Source of the DNA: Brachycybe producta
Lineage: Eukaryota; Arthropoda; Diplopoda; Playtdesmida; Andrognathidae
NCBI GenBank assembly: GCA_036925085.1
Contig: JAUPFP010000010.1
Coordinates: 1,465,278 to 1,529,277, forward strand
DNA: 64,000 nt
Direction: 5' to 3'
Shown: piece after piece, positions 15,120 to 28,170 of the stretch
Numbering within the stretch: the stretch's first letter is position 1
How the letters are laid out: each line of letters opens with the position of its first letter
Notes under the pieces: generated by a model
The model's database searches: none
Seen by the model: the letters and a program-made list of their open reading frames with translations, nothing else
Told to the model about the DNA's origin: nothing
Made by a program: the position numbers and the translations under genes

Positions 15120-15965
15120 AAAAGAAATTCAAAGTGCTTGAGAAACTAGAATAGTTGGCGATGATGCTGGTGATGATAAAAGTCTTTCCATGATTTATAT
15201 CTTTCAAAATAAACTTTCTATGACGGTTTGAAAAAGGCGAAAATAGTTTTCCATTAAAGAAACCATTCATTACCTCCAGAAATTTCTTTGTCAAAATATT
15301 GCCAAAAATTATTCAACGATTACCAAAACGATTTTTAAAATTTAAAATAAGTCATTAATATAATTAAAAAAAATTAAAAATCAGTTGACTTCAAGTAAAC
15401 AAACTTTATCAGATAGATGCACCACCAAACAACAGACATTCGCAACAAAACTCCCCAAAGTATACTATTGTAAAGTGTTGTCACCAGCTCACATTACTTT
15501 CATTTCAAAGTAATATTTATCTAACATTTGAATTATTCTTCATAGAAGGTTGTATTGAGTTGAATATGAATAGGGAATAAATATATTTCATTAAGGAATT
15601 CTGGAAATATGAGGTGACAACTTTTGCCACAAAAATGAGGAGGGGGAGATTTTTGGAAATTTAAAATAGCGTCGTTTGGTGACTCAGGAAAAGTCACTTC
15701 ATCTTTAAGTTTTTTTATGGTTTCATTGACTTATTTTAAAATTTAAAAATCGTCTTGACAGTCATTGGATAAGTCTTGACAATATTTTGAAAATATATTT
15801 CTGGAGGTATAATGGTCTCTTTAAATGTGAATGGAAACCACTCCCCCCAAAATGGGTCATTTTCAAACCGCTATAAGATGTTTATCTTTTAAGATATTAC
15901 CATGAAAAAAACTTTTAACATAATCTTCTACCATTCTAGTTTTGAAAACAATTTGAATTTTTTTA
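15120..15965. mobile_element. R1 copy interrupted by a second foldback element (R2)
   Basis: R1 sequence (AAACTAGAATAGTTGGCGAT ... GAAAATAGTTTTCCA) stops at about 15254 and resumes at 15824 (GGGTCATTTTCAAACCGC ... CCATTCTAGTTTTGAAAACA). Between them lies a 569-bp element with inverted ends AAAGAAACCATTCATTACCT and GGTATAATGGTCTCTTT. The order proves R2 inserted after R1. Confidence 0.6.
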
Positions 15966-16202
15966 TATAAATTTTTTTTTTCTAATAAATGCTCGCTTGA
16001 CGTTTCTGCAAAAACGTCTCTGTAGTGACGCCGTTCGAGAGTGACAAACGCAAAATTATATATATAATATCCCAGGTCTGTGTGTGTGTGTGTGTGGAGT
16101 AACAAAACCATTGAAGCACGTCGGAATTTATATAAATTTGAATAAATGAACAGTTTTTTTTTCTCAAGGTCAACTATATGTTGAACTCTTCCTTTTGAAA
16201 GT

Positions 16203-16465
16203 GTAGGAGGGGGGGGGGAGGGAGAGAGAGAAAAGTGAGGGGGTGAGAGGAAAAGGTTGGAAAGTGTAGAAGGGGAGAGAGAGAAAAGTGGGAGGGGTGA
16301 GGGGAAAAGGTTGGAAAGTGTAGAAGGGGAGAGAGAAAAGTGGGAGGGGGTGAGGGGAAAAGGTTAGAAAGTGTAGAAGGGGAAAGAGAGAGAAAAGTGG
16401 GAGGGGGTGAGGGGAAAAGGTTGGAAAGTGTAGATGGGGAGAGAGAGAGAAAAGTGGGAGGGGTG
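16203..16465. repeat. minisatellite, about 57-bp unit, 4-5 copies
   Basis: The unit contains GGGGAAAAGGTTGGAAAGTGTAGAAGGGGAGAGAGAGAAAAGTGGGA. Units vary in length by a few bases. Strand asymmetry is extreme (purine-rich). Confidence 0.9.
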
Positions 16466-16839
16466 ACTGAAAATTTTGCTCCCGTCATTTATGACGGGTT
16501 ACCCCACTAGTAAATATATATTCAGCCACCTTAAATGGTTAAAAAAAACCTTCACACACACACACACAAAACGAAACTAAAGCCGGACTATAAGAAGTGT
16601 TGTTTTTTTGCTTGTTTAATAGCTATTTCGCACTTGTGATATAGGTGGACCATATACTCTCAGTCATGTGCGTGCGTATTTAGTTAGTAGCCTATAAACG
16701 TCAAAACCGTTATTTTCGTGTACACGTTGTGCGTGTGTGTACACGAAAGCGTTAGGAAAACATAATTCTTTAAAAGAGCTGCTGAACAAACAGCTTAAAT
16801 CACGTGTAATTCAATCTGCATAGAACTTAAAAGAAGAGA

Positions 16840-16846
<7 letters not shown>

Positions 16847-16912
<66 letters not shown>
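16847..16912. repeat. (GA)n microsatellite
   Basis: Uninterrupted GA run. Confidence 0.97.
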
Positions 16913-16914
<2 letters not shown>

Positions 16915-17103
16915 TGGCAGTGAATTCCAGAGATAACAAAAACCAGCAAATCTCATTAACGTAATTACATCACTAATGTGCGTGTGGTAAGACACGATTA
17001 ATGATATTGCAAAACCCAAGTCCCTTTTTGCAATTCCACTCACTCCGCCATACAAAATAACAAACAACATCAACAACATTAACAAAAACACCTTCTTAAA
17101 CAT

Positions 17104-18860
17104 AACAAACTATTACTACGAAAGAAGAAGAAAAAAAGGGTTGAAATAGAAATGCACGATGGGAATGAATGAACCATTATAGTTTTCGTACTAAAAAGCG
17201 AGATTAAACTATCTTCAATTTTGCTAAATTAAAAAAAAAAAATAAGAAGCTATAAAGTGAAACACATCTTCTACACAACAACAAAAAAAGCTACCTCCAA
17301 TTCAAGTTTCTTGATTCAATGCTAACATAATTAGGACACTCCATTGTTAAGCTCACCAAAAGTGCAACCAAAACAACAACTTGATAATAAGTCTTACAAG
17401 TGTAACAAAACGAAGAAAAAGTCAGCAACTTTTGTCTTGTTGTTAGCAATTAAGAAATTGCAAACACATAGAAACACAATGAAGGGAACAAATGGATGGA
17501 GTTTTCGTATAAAAGCTCATTCATGTCTGATGGTCAGTCAGTCAGTCTTTAAAATCTCTTGGGTGTCAAATGAGAACCAACAAACATCTTATCAAATGTA
17601 TCCACCCCCCCCCCCCCCAAAAAAAAAACACACACAAAGTAAAGAAAAGGATGAGAGTGGAATGGAGAAATCAATACTACAATCTACTACGAAACTACAA
17701 TGAAAATAAAAAGAATTCTCACGATTTTGTTTTTGTCAACTCATTTGGTCACCAAGAAAATAAGCTAAAACCTATAGATCTTATATAGCTTAAAAAGTGG
17801 CTCATAAATTTAGAGATCTACAAACAGCCCATGAACCGGATTATCGATTAGGCTAAGTAGGCTGAAGCCTAGGGGCGCTGAGCTTTTAGGTGGGCCGTGC
17901 CAAAACGTTTGCAAATATTCAAATTATTGGCATCTTATCGCCAATTAGGTGAAATTGAGATCTAAGCACCAAAAAGCCTAAAGGGCCATTCTTGGCTAAA
18001 CCCGGCCCTGTTGTTCAAAATGGATAGATCTCGACTGGCAATTTAATGCAAAAACCTGAAGGGCCTCAAGGACCTGGGTTAGATTTATGGACCTAGTGCA
18101 CCTGGTGTGTGCATGGCGACTGCGCTGAAATCTGCATTTTTTATATATAAATGACGCCAATCATTTATTTAAAAAAAACCTTGCAGATTTCTAGTTCCTA
18201 TGCGCAACAATTGCCCGAAAATATGTCCAATAATTCTCCTCAACTACACTCAATTTAATATATTCTAATTAAAAAAAATACCAATAAGCTAAATTCCATG
18301 AGTTGCATTTCAAGCAACAAGCAAAGCATCTTTTGATGTAATAGGCCTACAAATGGCACCGATATCGACCCAGCATTTTATTACATTTAAAAGAGTGCAA
18401 AACAATAAGCGTTTTCATCATTAGAATTATTTTATGAAATTACCCCCCCTCAAATTACCACTCCCCTCAACCCAACCCCCAATCTCCATCCACCGTTCTC
18501 CCACCAGTCCAATTTGTCACATACAAGTTGTATCGTGATTTCAGGAAGTGAAGAAGGAGAAAAGTTCATTTGAAAACAATGCACGTGTTACATACACACA
18601 TGTAGTAAATACATGTATTGCACTCTTATGTATGGAACTCATTTCTATGGAGATGTAATATATTCTACGGCCTTGTAATATACTAAATATTATGAGAGTG
18701 AAACCATGTATAAAGTGAGAGAGAGAAGGTAACAGATGTTGTTCATAATGATACCCAACATACCCTCACAGCTTGTATTTTTTTATATATGCGTGTACAG
18801 GGTGTGGTTTTACATGTTTAAACTTTAAAAAGTCAAGTTAATTAGCGATTACATAATTAA
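17104..18860. other. no gene seen
   Basis: AT-rich DNA with a C-tract at 17605-17618 and a degraded repeat at about 17840-18010 (GGCTGAAGCCTAGGGGCGCTGAG). No exon-like segment was recognised. Confidence 0.4.
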
Positions 18861-18869
18861 AGAGAAAAT

Positions 18870-19065
<196 letters not shown>

Positions 19066-20382
19066 GTATGGAGTCTGGACCTTTTATCAACTGGCATAAT
19101 TTGTTTTGCGAACAAATTAAAAAAAAAAGGAAACTTGGCACTTACACCCTCTAAACAAGGTTCTAAAACAAAAACACTTGTTCAAGATTGCTTAAATAAT
19201 TCGGAGTTTTTCTAGTTTAAAACCCTGTTCTTACTCCTGATTCTTCAAATTCTTCAAGATAAGATTTTTTTTTACTCAAAATTAAGCTCATAAATTCTTC
19301 TCGATAGGTCCCATATATACACCCCCTCATTTTTGTTTCATTTGTGGCTCTCAAAAAAAAAAAGAAGAGCTAGTTAAAAGTTATGCAAAAATCTAGACTT
19401 TGATAGCACTCTGTATAAATCTCCTCAGCCTCTTTAGGTTTACGTTTCCCATTACTGAAAGTGATGGATATATAGTAGACTCATAATTAAATTGATTCCA
19501 TGTAGGCTACTCAATTTGCATATTCAACGGGGTGGAGAGTTGAGTAGTGAGTAGTTAGTGTGGCACGATTTATTTTTCCCCCCCCATTTTATCAAAGTGA
19601 TGATTCAGATTTACATCAACCAGAGAAGAAAAAAAAAGTTATAAACGACAAACTTTTTCTGGTGAAATTTTCGTTTCTTTCTAGGTTTCTCTCTTGAGTC
19701 AATATTTGTACGGCGCAAACGGAAATTTTTTTAATAATATATAGTTGTTTGTTGACCAGTACTATAATTCAATAAAAAACGCAACCAAACTCTTAACTTT
19801 GAGCCCCCCCCCCCCCATTTTATCCTACTATGTATTGCACTCAATGGATAAACATTTGTCCAAACTTAATAACACGTGACCAAAACCTAAAAAGTTCCAC
19901 ACTTGAGACTCATATCTTTGTGGAACACGGTACACATAGACACACCAACAATACAAAATAATTAGGAAAGACCCAACAAATTGTGATGATAAATCTGCAC
20001 TTAAGTGATGAGTGGATTCCCTACAACAACAAAAGGACGACAAACAACAAAACGAACGATAACAGAAGAGGAGAAAAAATGTTTACCACAAAAATGTTCC
20101 ATACTATTTATACATTATATGGCTACTACATACACACACATATATATATATATACGAACATAATGGGTTTCTCTAGGTTTAATAGCGTCCATCTTTCTTG
20201 GTTCATCTCTAGACCCATTTGCTCCAAATTGTCTCCAAATGTGTTCCTTCCATACACATATACAATAACATTGTGGTGCACTCATTCGTTGGCAACTGTG
20301 AGAAATGATAGCCGATTAGATGGGATTGCAACAAAGATAGTAGTCGTTTGGCCGTCATTCGTCATGATCAACCATAATATAG

Positions 20383-20418
<36 letters not shown>

Positions 20419-20640
20419 TACATATGTGTGTGGTAGAAAATAGTTTTCAGGCAATTGCAACAAGAATCGCTCACTTTTCTAGAAAGAAAAAAAATAGCTT
20501 TAGCTTTTGAGCACTGTGTTTTGAGTTAGAAGGGTTGACTCCAAACTTTAGATCCGTAAAACCCTGTAAATGCTAGCCTGGGGGTGCATAGACTTCTCAC
20601 CGTCCCTCCCACTGCCACGTTTGTGAAACTGTTTTGTAGG
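19066..20640. other. no gene seen; short TA runs
   Basis: C-tracts at 19580 and 19804-19816, TA/CA runs at 20130-20155 and 20387-20415. Nothing else supported. Confidence 0.4.
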
Positions 20641-21060
20641 CATGGAGGGATATCCCTCTGAGTATGGTCGCTTGGACCTAATTACACTGCGGTCGTGTAC
20701 ACAGATCCAAGCCTATAAAAGCAGCATGCTCCGTGATGTTCATCGTCCATTCGTATTTTTCAAAACTGCTCGTTCACGTAATCGTTCAAGTAACAATGGG
20801 CCCGTGGACACTTCAATTTTTAACGTAACAATTCATCTTTGGGATTTCTGTATTTCTTGTCAAGGATGAACAAACCGTATTCGTATGTAACTTCCAGATT
20901 GTTCGAAGAACCCATAGAAAAAAGGAGGAAAAGTACCCCGACGGACTGGACGGACGGCATCCTCTTCAGGGAATCCGTCGCCATCCATCTACTGTATGCT
21001 CTTTATCGTTCTTCGAATGGTAACCCATTCGATAAAGACAAAGAAATGAAAACCATTGAT
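20641..21060 (+). other. coding-like but unidentified stretch
   Basis: Two overlapping plus-strand reading frames (20642-20869 and 20839-21099) have unusually balanced amino-acid use and higher G+C than the surroundings. The second includes the segment DWTDGILFRESVAIHLLYAL. A TATAAAAG sequence lies inside at 20716. No family is recognised, and the second runs into a MITE-like repeat at 21070. Possibly a captured gene fragment or a decayed transposon ORF. Confidence 0.2.
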
Positions 21061-21069
21061 TTAAATGGA

Positions 21070-21180
21070 GGTGCGCACACTAGGCCAACTGCTCACTAAC
21101 ATTTAACTCAATGGTTCTCATCTTTATTTGTCAGATAGCTAGACAACTGAAAAGTTGATCGTGTGCGCCACGCATAAAAG
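21070..21180. repeat. GGTGCGCACAC repeat, copy 1, followed by a 19-bp tandem repeat
   Basis: Inverted ends GGTGCGCACAC / GTGTGCGCCAC and the internal TTAACTCAATGGTTCTC are shared with 51316-51503. Immediately after, GTTCAATGCAGCAAATCTA occurs about three times (21189-21245). Confidence 0.5.
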
Positions 21181-22439
21181 TTTCTCTAGTTCAATGCAGC
21201 AAATCTAGTTCAATGCAGCAAATCTAGTTCATGAGCAAATCTAGCTACAATGTCTGGAGAGCTAGTTTTTCTACTAAATATATATCCAAATATAAACTTT
21301 TGCCATTTTCAACACGGACAAAAATCAATTGTTTAAAAAAAAACTACATCCAAACAATTGGAAAGAATTTTTTTTATATATATCTAAAGTATAATGGTAA
21401 ACCATACAAAGGTGTTTACAAAGTAACTCTCAATTTGGTCATATGATCATATTTTCCATTGAAATCCTAAAGAAATGTCCTCGGAAATGTTTCCTGGAAG
21501 TTAACAATATCACTTGACATACATTTAAATGTCTCATGTGTAAACTGATTATTACTTTAGGAAACAAAGTATCATATTTTTGTAAACTCATTCCATAATA
21601 TGTTTTATTACCTATATATAAATACTGTATACTGTACATTTTATTTAAAATAAAGAAAACTACTCATGGCTCACTCTGTATTATACAAGTGCAATTTATA
21701 CTCTCTAGACAGACAATAACTGTCAACGTTTTTTTTTTGTTCTCCATCTAGCTAGCTAGCTGCTCTCATGCATGTTAGAAAAACTCGCATTATGGCAAAC
21801 AGTATCATTTATTGTTAGTTGTGCGCAACCCGATGTCCAAATACAGTATTTGAATAGATATTATGATGGACACTGTTGGTTCCATTCCAAAAACTTTTAT
21901 GTTTACCTTTTGACACAATATAAATTATCGCTCCCATATGACAACGAAATGAATGTCATCATCATTCCATAATTTAAACAAGAATAATTAATATATAGAC
22001 CACACATTACCACTATATAAAACCTGCTGACTCAAATGAATCTCTTGAAGGCCAGTATAAAATAAAGAGGGTCAAAGCATATAATAAAAAGCATTTTAAA
22101 TATGAGTTAATAGCAGTCAAGTATGCAACACGTATGTTGTGTTTATTAGTGGCAGTCAGTCAGCCCTATAGGAACAGAAAAACATATCTCTCTGTCTACC
22201 TGAAAAACACCAAAGTACGACTTGATAATCGAATAAACTTGTTTTGAACTTTTTTTAACATTAATCCAGGCGAAAACAAAAATGAATTTGAGAGCAATTT
22301 CAAACGTTTTCACAATCTGAAAAAAAAAAACACATTTGCTTTCTATTAAGAAGAAATTCGTTTAACTAATTCGTTCTGTTTCACTTCCTATTTCATTTCC
22401 CGGTTTCTAGCTGCAGTTCTACATATTCTTAAGAAGCTA

Positions 22440-22868
22440 ACAGCCTTTTCATACGAATTACTTTAGTGGTCAAGTTAGTCTGCAAGTCCTCGTGTGAAAA
22501 AACCCGAGCCCATACCATAGCAACAACACACTAACAGACCAACCACCTGTCGTTATTTTCGACTACATTAGTAGTTCGTGTCAAATAGGCTCTAATGGTC
22601 TTGGCAGACTAACCACTTTTTCGTGCTCAAGTACGAGTGCAAGATGTAGTCGGCATGTAGCTCATGTGCGAAGGTCCGACGTTTTTCCACAGCAATACAT
22701 TGCAACCGCAGTTTCCTTAAGGACGATTGTTTTCGGCTTTAGAAGTCGCTTGTATGCAAACGACCGGCGTCTTCCGCATGGCTATACATTGTCAACCACA
22801 GCCCAGCCACCTGCGAAAACATTTTGCAGTCGAATTCGACCACTTAAAAGTGGTCCGTGTGCCAAGGC
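22440..22868. mobile_element. composite of two MITE-like repeats with AGCCTWTT ends
   Basis: 22441-22592 has inverted ends AGCCTTTTCATACGAATTAC and GTAGTTCGTGTCAAATAGGCT. A second unit seems to end at 22868 with CGTGTGCCAAGGCT; CTAA follows both. The G+C is higher than the surroundings. Confidence 0.4.
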
Positions 22869-23959
22869 TCTAAAAAAATAGTCGCCCATCCACACATACA
22901 CACATGTGACAGAGACAACAGAAATCCTCCTAACATATCAATACCTGAGTCCCTACAATGCCATCACACGCCTGCAATCCCATCTCCTCTACCACCCCCT
23001 CCCCTCCCCCACACACAAACAAGTGGCTTAAAACAGGCTCAGAAATGAAAGAAGGCTAAGTAGAAAGAGGAGGAGGAGCTCTAACAATGCAAAAATATCA
23101 ACATTGTTGAAACTAATAAAAGAGCAATTCAAAAATAATCACAATTGCATAAGAAGAATATGGATATCCCACACGCAAATGAAATAGAACATAAAAAAAC
23201 ACAAGAATGCAAATGAATTTTTTTTGGTTCATTCACGAACACAAATCTAAAGCGAGAGAGAGAGAGAGAGGGGGGAAAGGCATTTGATGGAAAAAAGATT
23301 TTGTGTGTTTCAAACCCCACGACACAACTCGAATTCCATTCTTAATGACTACACACATAAAAGATCACCCTCCGCAAAAAACAAAAAAACAATGGATAGA
23401 ACTTATTATAATGGGGACTACACATATTAGAAATGTAACAGAAATACCATGCAAAAGTGTAATTATATGCTTGATCCAATACAAAGTGCTGTTGAAGCTC
23501 CCTCTCTCTCTCTCTCTCTCTTGTAAAATAAAAACATTGCACGCCCAATTTAAGGTACATCATATTGCAGCCTAGGACCACACTCTCTCTCCCACCTAAT
23601 ACAGAAGCACCCACTTTAGCCTCGATATTGTTTTAACATGCACAAATTGTACACGTGTAGTAGGTTTTCCAACAAAAATTTAATTTAAACCAAGGCAAAC
23701 AATAAAACACAATTTCATGCACGCTAATAAAGGTAGGGGTAAGGAAATGTGTTTGTGTGGGTGGGTGGTGATGATGATAATTTCTCACTCACCAAAATAA
23801 TCCTCCTCCTGTTCCTCCTCCTCATCATCATCCTACTACTCTTTCTACAGTATGTATTTTGTGTTTGTGTGCTATTCGTCAATTGTGCGTGAAGATGTTT
23901 TAAGAAGAGCTGATTTTCTAACTTTTGATTATTTTCTGCTTTTCAGAACAGTAACACTA

Positions 23960-24545
23960 AGGAGAAGCTGAAATTGTGTCAGAAACTAGAATGGGTAACT
24001 GAATCACTTAATAATATTTTCATGTTGATATTTTTTTAAAAACAAACTTTTTACGCCTGCTTAAAGTTAGGTAATTTTCAAATTTGAATGAAAAGTTCAT
24101 TTTAAAATATATCAACAAGAAAATATCCTTATTCCGTCTTTCAGGTACAAAATGAAGAGAAAATAGAATAATGAGAGATCAATAGGCGGTTTACACTTTA
24201 AAACCACCTTAAGGATATTTTCATGTTTGATATATTTTAAAATAAACTTTTCATTCAAATTTGAAAATTACCTAACTTTAAGCAGGCATAAAAAGTTTAT
24301 TTAATAAAATGGTTAATATGAAAATACAATTAAAGGATTCTCAGCTACCGTTCTAGTTTCTAACACACTTTCAATTTCACCTGGGAGCAACACGTTCTGA
24401 AAAAGTAGAAAATCAGTTTGAAAATCACATACGATAATGATTTGAAGAGTTAGAGATTATCACTTTTAATTTTTGTCTATAAAAAGTTTATTTTGAAAGA
24501 AATTAACACGAAAATATGCTTATGTGTGCTTTCTAGTTTCTAAAA
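23960..24545. repeat. cluster of dispersed repeat R1 in both orientations
   Basis: AGAAACTAGAATGGGTAACT at 23980, then inverted GCTACCGTTCTAGTTTCTAA near 24350 and GTGCTTTCTAGTTTCTAAAA near 24525. The intervening AAAGTTAGGTAATTTTCAAA recurs inverted as TTTGAAAATTACCTAACTTT. Confidence 0.6.
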
Positions 24546-25154
24546 TACTTTTAAGTTGCTCCTAAAAGACAAAATGTCCAGCATTCAAGAGACGTTTACA
24601 TCCAAAACCAGCTTTAAAAAAATTATCTTTAAATCTTATAACATGAATGATTTAAAGGTTCCAACATATTACACAAAAAAGATATTTTCTATAGATTATT
24701 TATTTTTATTTTTCAAAACCTGATTGAATAGAAATCGCTGATTCACAACTTTCTTCTTGAACAAAAAAAAAAAATTGCTAAGAGTTGCAGAATACAACGA
24801 GAAACTAATGATAGTGCTCAGAGTCTGCTGTAATTTTTTTTTTCAGAAAGGGCAAAAAACACACACAAGCTTAGAAGAAGAAGAAAAAAAATTACACCCC
24901 ATACTTAGACCGTTTAGAAGATGTTATTTTAATTGCACCTATAAAAAACGACAAAATGTCAGTCTTATTACATAGCCAGAGAGAGAAAAAAGAACGACAA
25001 GAAAAGACAACAACAAATCTCCAAACTATTTGGAGAAAGAAAGAAAGAGAGAGTGAGAGAGAGATGTTCTTAAGTAGGTACCCATATTGTAGTGGTCAAA
25101 GCCACTATAATAAATAGACTTGTTTTCTAAAGCTTCCATCATGTATATAAGATA

Positions 25155-25155
25155 T

Positions 25156-25218
<63 letters not shown>
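25155..25218. repeat. (CA)n(TA)n microsatellite
   Basis: CA run to about 25172, then TA run. Confidence 0.97.
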
Positions 25219-25219
<1 letters not shown>

Positions 25220-25639
25220 GAGGTTAGCCAAACTTTGTACACAATTCATGTCGTCCAAGAAACAAAAAAAAGCTAATCCTAATTAAGAGATTGTTCAAAG
25301 ACGTATTGAAGCAGACACAAGTCATATAATGAGAACCCTACACCAATACACACCCATACATCCATAGACTCAAGTCATCTGGAAAAGACTTGAACCACAA
25401 TCAAGAAAAAGAAGAAGAGAAATAGTAGAAATGAATAGAGTCTACTAAACAAATAAGTAGACACACACTGACCAACATAAGCACATTTTTAAATAATGGA
25501 ACGAATGTTGAAGTATTTGTGATGATGATTCACTCCTTAGCCCAATAGCCATAAACTGTATTTCAGTCTTGTCATTGTGAAAATATTGCTGCAGGACAAG
25601 ATAATAAAAGTACGGGGTCTAAAACCTTAAAACCCCTTT

Positions 25640-25645
<6 letters not shown>

Positions 25646-25687
<42 letters not shown>
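25646..25687. repeat. (TC)n microsatellite
   Basis: Uninterrupted TC run, followed by TACAG. Confidence 0.97.
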
Positions 25688-25689
<2 letters not shown>

Positions 25690-26586
25690 AGTATGATCCT
25701 ATTTAGGGATAAAAGTCATATATGGTATAGTGCCAAATGTTGTAGTTGGTTCCCTTTGCTAAAATGTTCTCAGAAAGTGCAACAAATAGAACCCCTGTTT
25801 AAGCTATATGCGGACCCAAGCGATACGTGACATGCCTCTTAGAATACAGCAGGTGTCTCTGACATTATACTGTATACACGTATATAGAAGAAACATGTAC
25901 ACTGCAGGCGACATATAATCTAAAATAACATTCATTTTTCATGGTAAATCCACGTTTCCAAATCCAATACGAATCTTATTACTCATTCAGTCTGCAGAGA
26001 GATGACCATCTCTCTTCTAGAGTTGGGTTCTTTTCTCACTTCTTCTGCCACACTTAGGGAATCTTTTTCTATATATATTATAAAGAAAAGAGAAGAAGTT
26101 TCATCAAAAATACCATCAAGAAATAAAATCACAATTTATTCTGTTAAAATTGTAGCTGTAAGTTACGGCAAAACAACATATACAAGTATAGAATTAGCAC
26201 ATTTCCACTTTTTCCGATGTGTTTCTGTGTGAGTTTCACATCGAAAAATTTCTCTATATATATTTTATTCTCTGTAAATTATAAACTTTTTAGGGCTCAA
26301 CGAATAGTATTTCTGCCGATATGATGATGAGATGTGATATAATGCCGAAACTTAATTTGTTTTTAAAAAAAAGAAGTATTTTAATAACTATAGTGCTGGG
26401 TTAGTAATAAAAAGCACTGCGAGAGTCATTTGCCTTACATCAGGCCCGGACTGGACTTGTATAATGTTACCGGGAAAAACTTGAGGGTGGCGCCTATACC
26501 CCTTGTGCCACTGCCATTGTATGCCTATTCTCGCAATATATGCATATTCATAATCATAAATATCACCAGACAGGCACATTATTGTA
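25688..26586. other. no gene seen
   Basis: Mostly plain AT-rich DNA. A CAGGCCCGGACTGG-containing stretch at 26440-26480 looks like an old dispersed repeat. Confidence 0.35.
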
Positions 26587-26590
26587 TTAA

Positions 26591-27205
26591 GAGCCTACAG
26601 TGGAAAAAAACAACTTACAAAAATCTTCGCATGTAGGCGCTTCTGTAGCTGTGACGTTAACTTTTGATTACATTTGATACATTTTTGTCCGACATCTTTT
26701 CTCTTATCGATGGATAGAAGTGGCTATATTTTAATAACGACTGTTTTTTTGATAAATATGCACTACTGAAAAAAGGAAGAGCAAGTTTTGATCTACAGTG
26801 GTAATTTGAGTCGTATAGTGGTCAAATTTTAGGGTATTATGACACTTATTGTTAGTGGGAAATTTAGATCCTTATGGCCTATGGGATTTAACATGAGCTA
26901 AAAAATATGAGATTTTAAAATGAAATTAAAAATAGAAAAACTAATTATAAATTTTTATCAACTTATCACTAGATGAGCAATATTGTTACGTACATATTGC
27001 AATTTGAATTTTGAAAATCACAATTTTTGTTGCAGAAAACAAAACATTTGCCTGAATCATGTATTTTTTAAAAAGGGAATTTCTCTTTTCTCATTTGCTT
27101 CAATGGCTTAGCTGTGGGGCGCCACTAAACGGGGAAAAGTGGAACTATAACTGTCATCTGCTAATATTCAAAATGGCGTCACACATAGGCGTCACACATG
27201 TAGAG
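26591..27205. mobile_element. TTAA-flanked element, copy 2, right end decayed
   Basis: Left end GAGCCTACAGTGG preceded by TTAA (26587-26590). The body matches 12779-13420 with small deletions, including CGGAGGAGCGTTTG-region loss near 26870. The right end is degraded to TGTAGAGTTA. Confidence 0.65.
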
Positions 27206-27554
27206 TTACGAATGAAGAAAAAAAGTTTAAACCAGGCATGTGCAACTTCATTAAGAGTGTCGGACGGATAGCAAACTTTAAATATCCTTGGGCCATACCG
27301 TATAATCAGCACCGCAGCGTGGGTATAAGGCGCCATTGTGCAAATTGTCATAATTGCGCCTTCAACAAGAAAAAAGGGGCTTCTGGTGTCAGTTGAGCGC
27401 TCGTGAAGTATTTTAGAGAGTGTGGGCCAGATAGCGAATTTTAAATATACTTTCAGGCCATACCATATGATGTTTATTGTAAGGAATATAATTTTTATAA
27501 GTTAAGCTTAAGACAGATCAGATAGAAAAATAATAAAAATCAAAAGTCATTTTA

Positions 27555-27618
27555 AGCAGATGGTCATGACCATCTGCTGAAAATAAACCAATCACAGTGC
27601 ACTGTGATTGGTTTATTT
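27555..27618. repeat. two adjacent perfect palindromes (24 and 38 bp)
   Basis: 27555-27578 reads AGCAGATGGTCA and its exact inverse. 27581-27618 reads AAATAAACCAATCACAGTG and its exact inverse. Both have no loop. Surrounding GGGCCATACC/GGCCAGAT motifs at 27240-27740 suggest they sit in a hAT-like non-autonomous element. Confidence 0.85.
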
Positions 27619-28023
27619 GTTCTATTGCTGGTATAGGGTAGGTTCTGGAAATATGCTTGCAGGCCAGATTCAGTGAAATGTAGAGAACGCCTCCTGAGCA
27701 TTGGAAAATCAGGGCGGGTCGGATGCGTCCCGCGGGCCATACATTTCAGATTTCTTTCAATCTTACTATTGATTTGAACACCTCAAAAATTCAAAAAAAT
27801 AGTAGGAAAATGCATACTTTAGAAATATGACAATTAAATGTTATATATTAATATTAAATTATTAACAAAATGCTTCAAAAATCATCTCCGAAAATTAGAG
27901 AAAGTAAAGTTTTTTTTGGTAAAAAAAATATTGACAATTCGAGCCTCGCATCTTGAGAGATGAGACTAGCATATGAATTATTAAAGTTGAAAAATTGTGC
28001 TTTTTTCAACCCAAACTACTTTT

Positions 28024-28170
28024 AGGGCGACTGCAGACGACAGATTATCGGTGACACAGGCAGTTCTGCCCAGCACTAACTGTTCGTTCGCCCCGCCCTT
28101 TTATGAGCGTCATCAATTTCAATCGGGTCGGTGGATGGTCCGTCTATTTAGTCGGGTGGACTCGGCCATG
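28024..28170. mobile_element. left part of a short repeat interrupted by the retroelement
   Basis: Begins AGGGCGACTGCAGACGACAG, which resembles 11188 onward (AGGGCGATCGCAGATGACAG). The remaining part is 47434-47444, ending GTTGCCCT, an imperfect inverse of the start. Without the insertion it would be about 158 bp. No target duplication is recognisable. Confidence 0.4.
28167..28170. repeat. target-site duplication CATG, left copy
   Basis: The four bases CATG directly precede the left LTR and recur directly after the right LTR. CATG is a palindrome. The duplication does not extend to five bases (CCATG versus CATGT). Confidence 0.85.
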
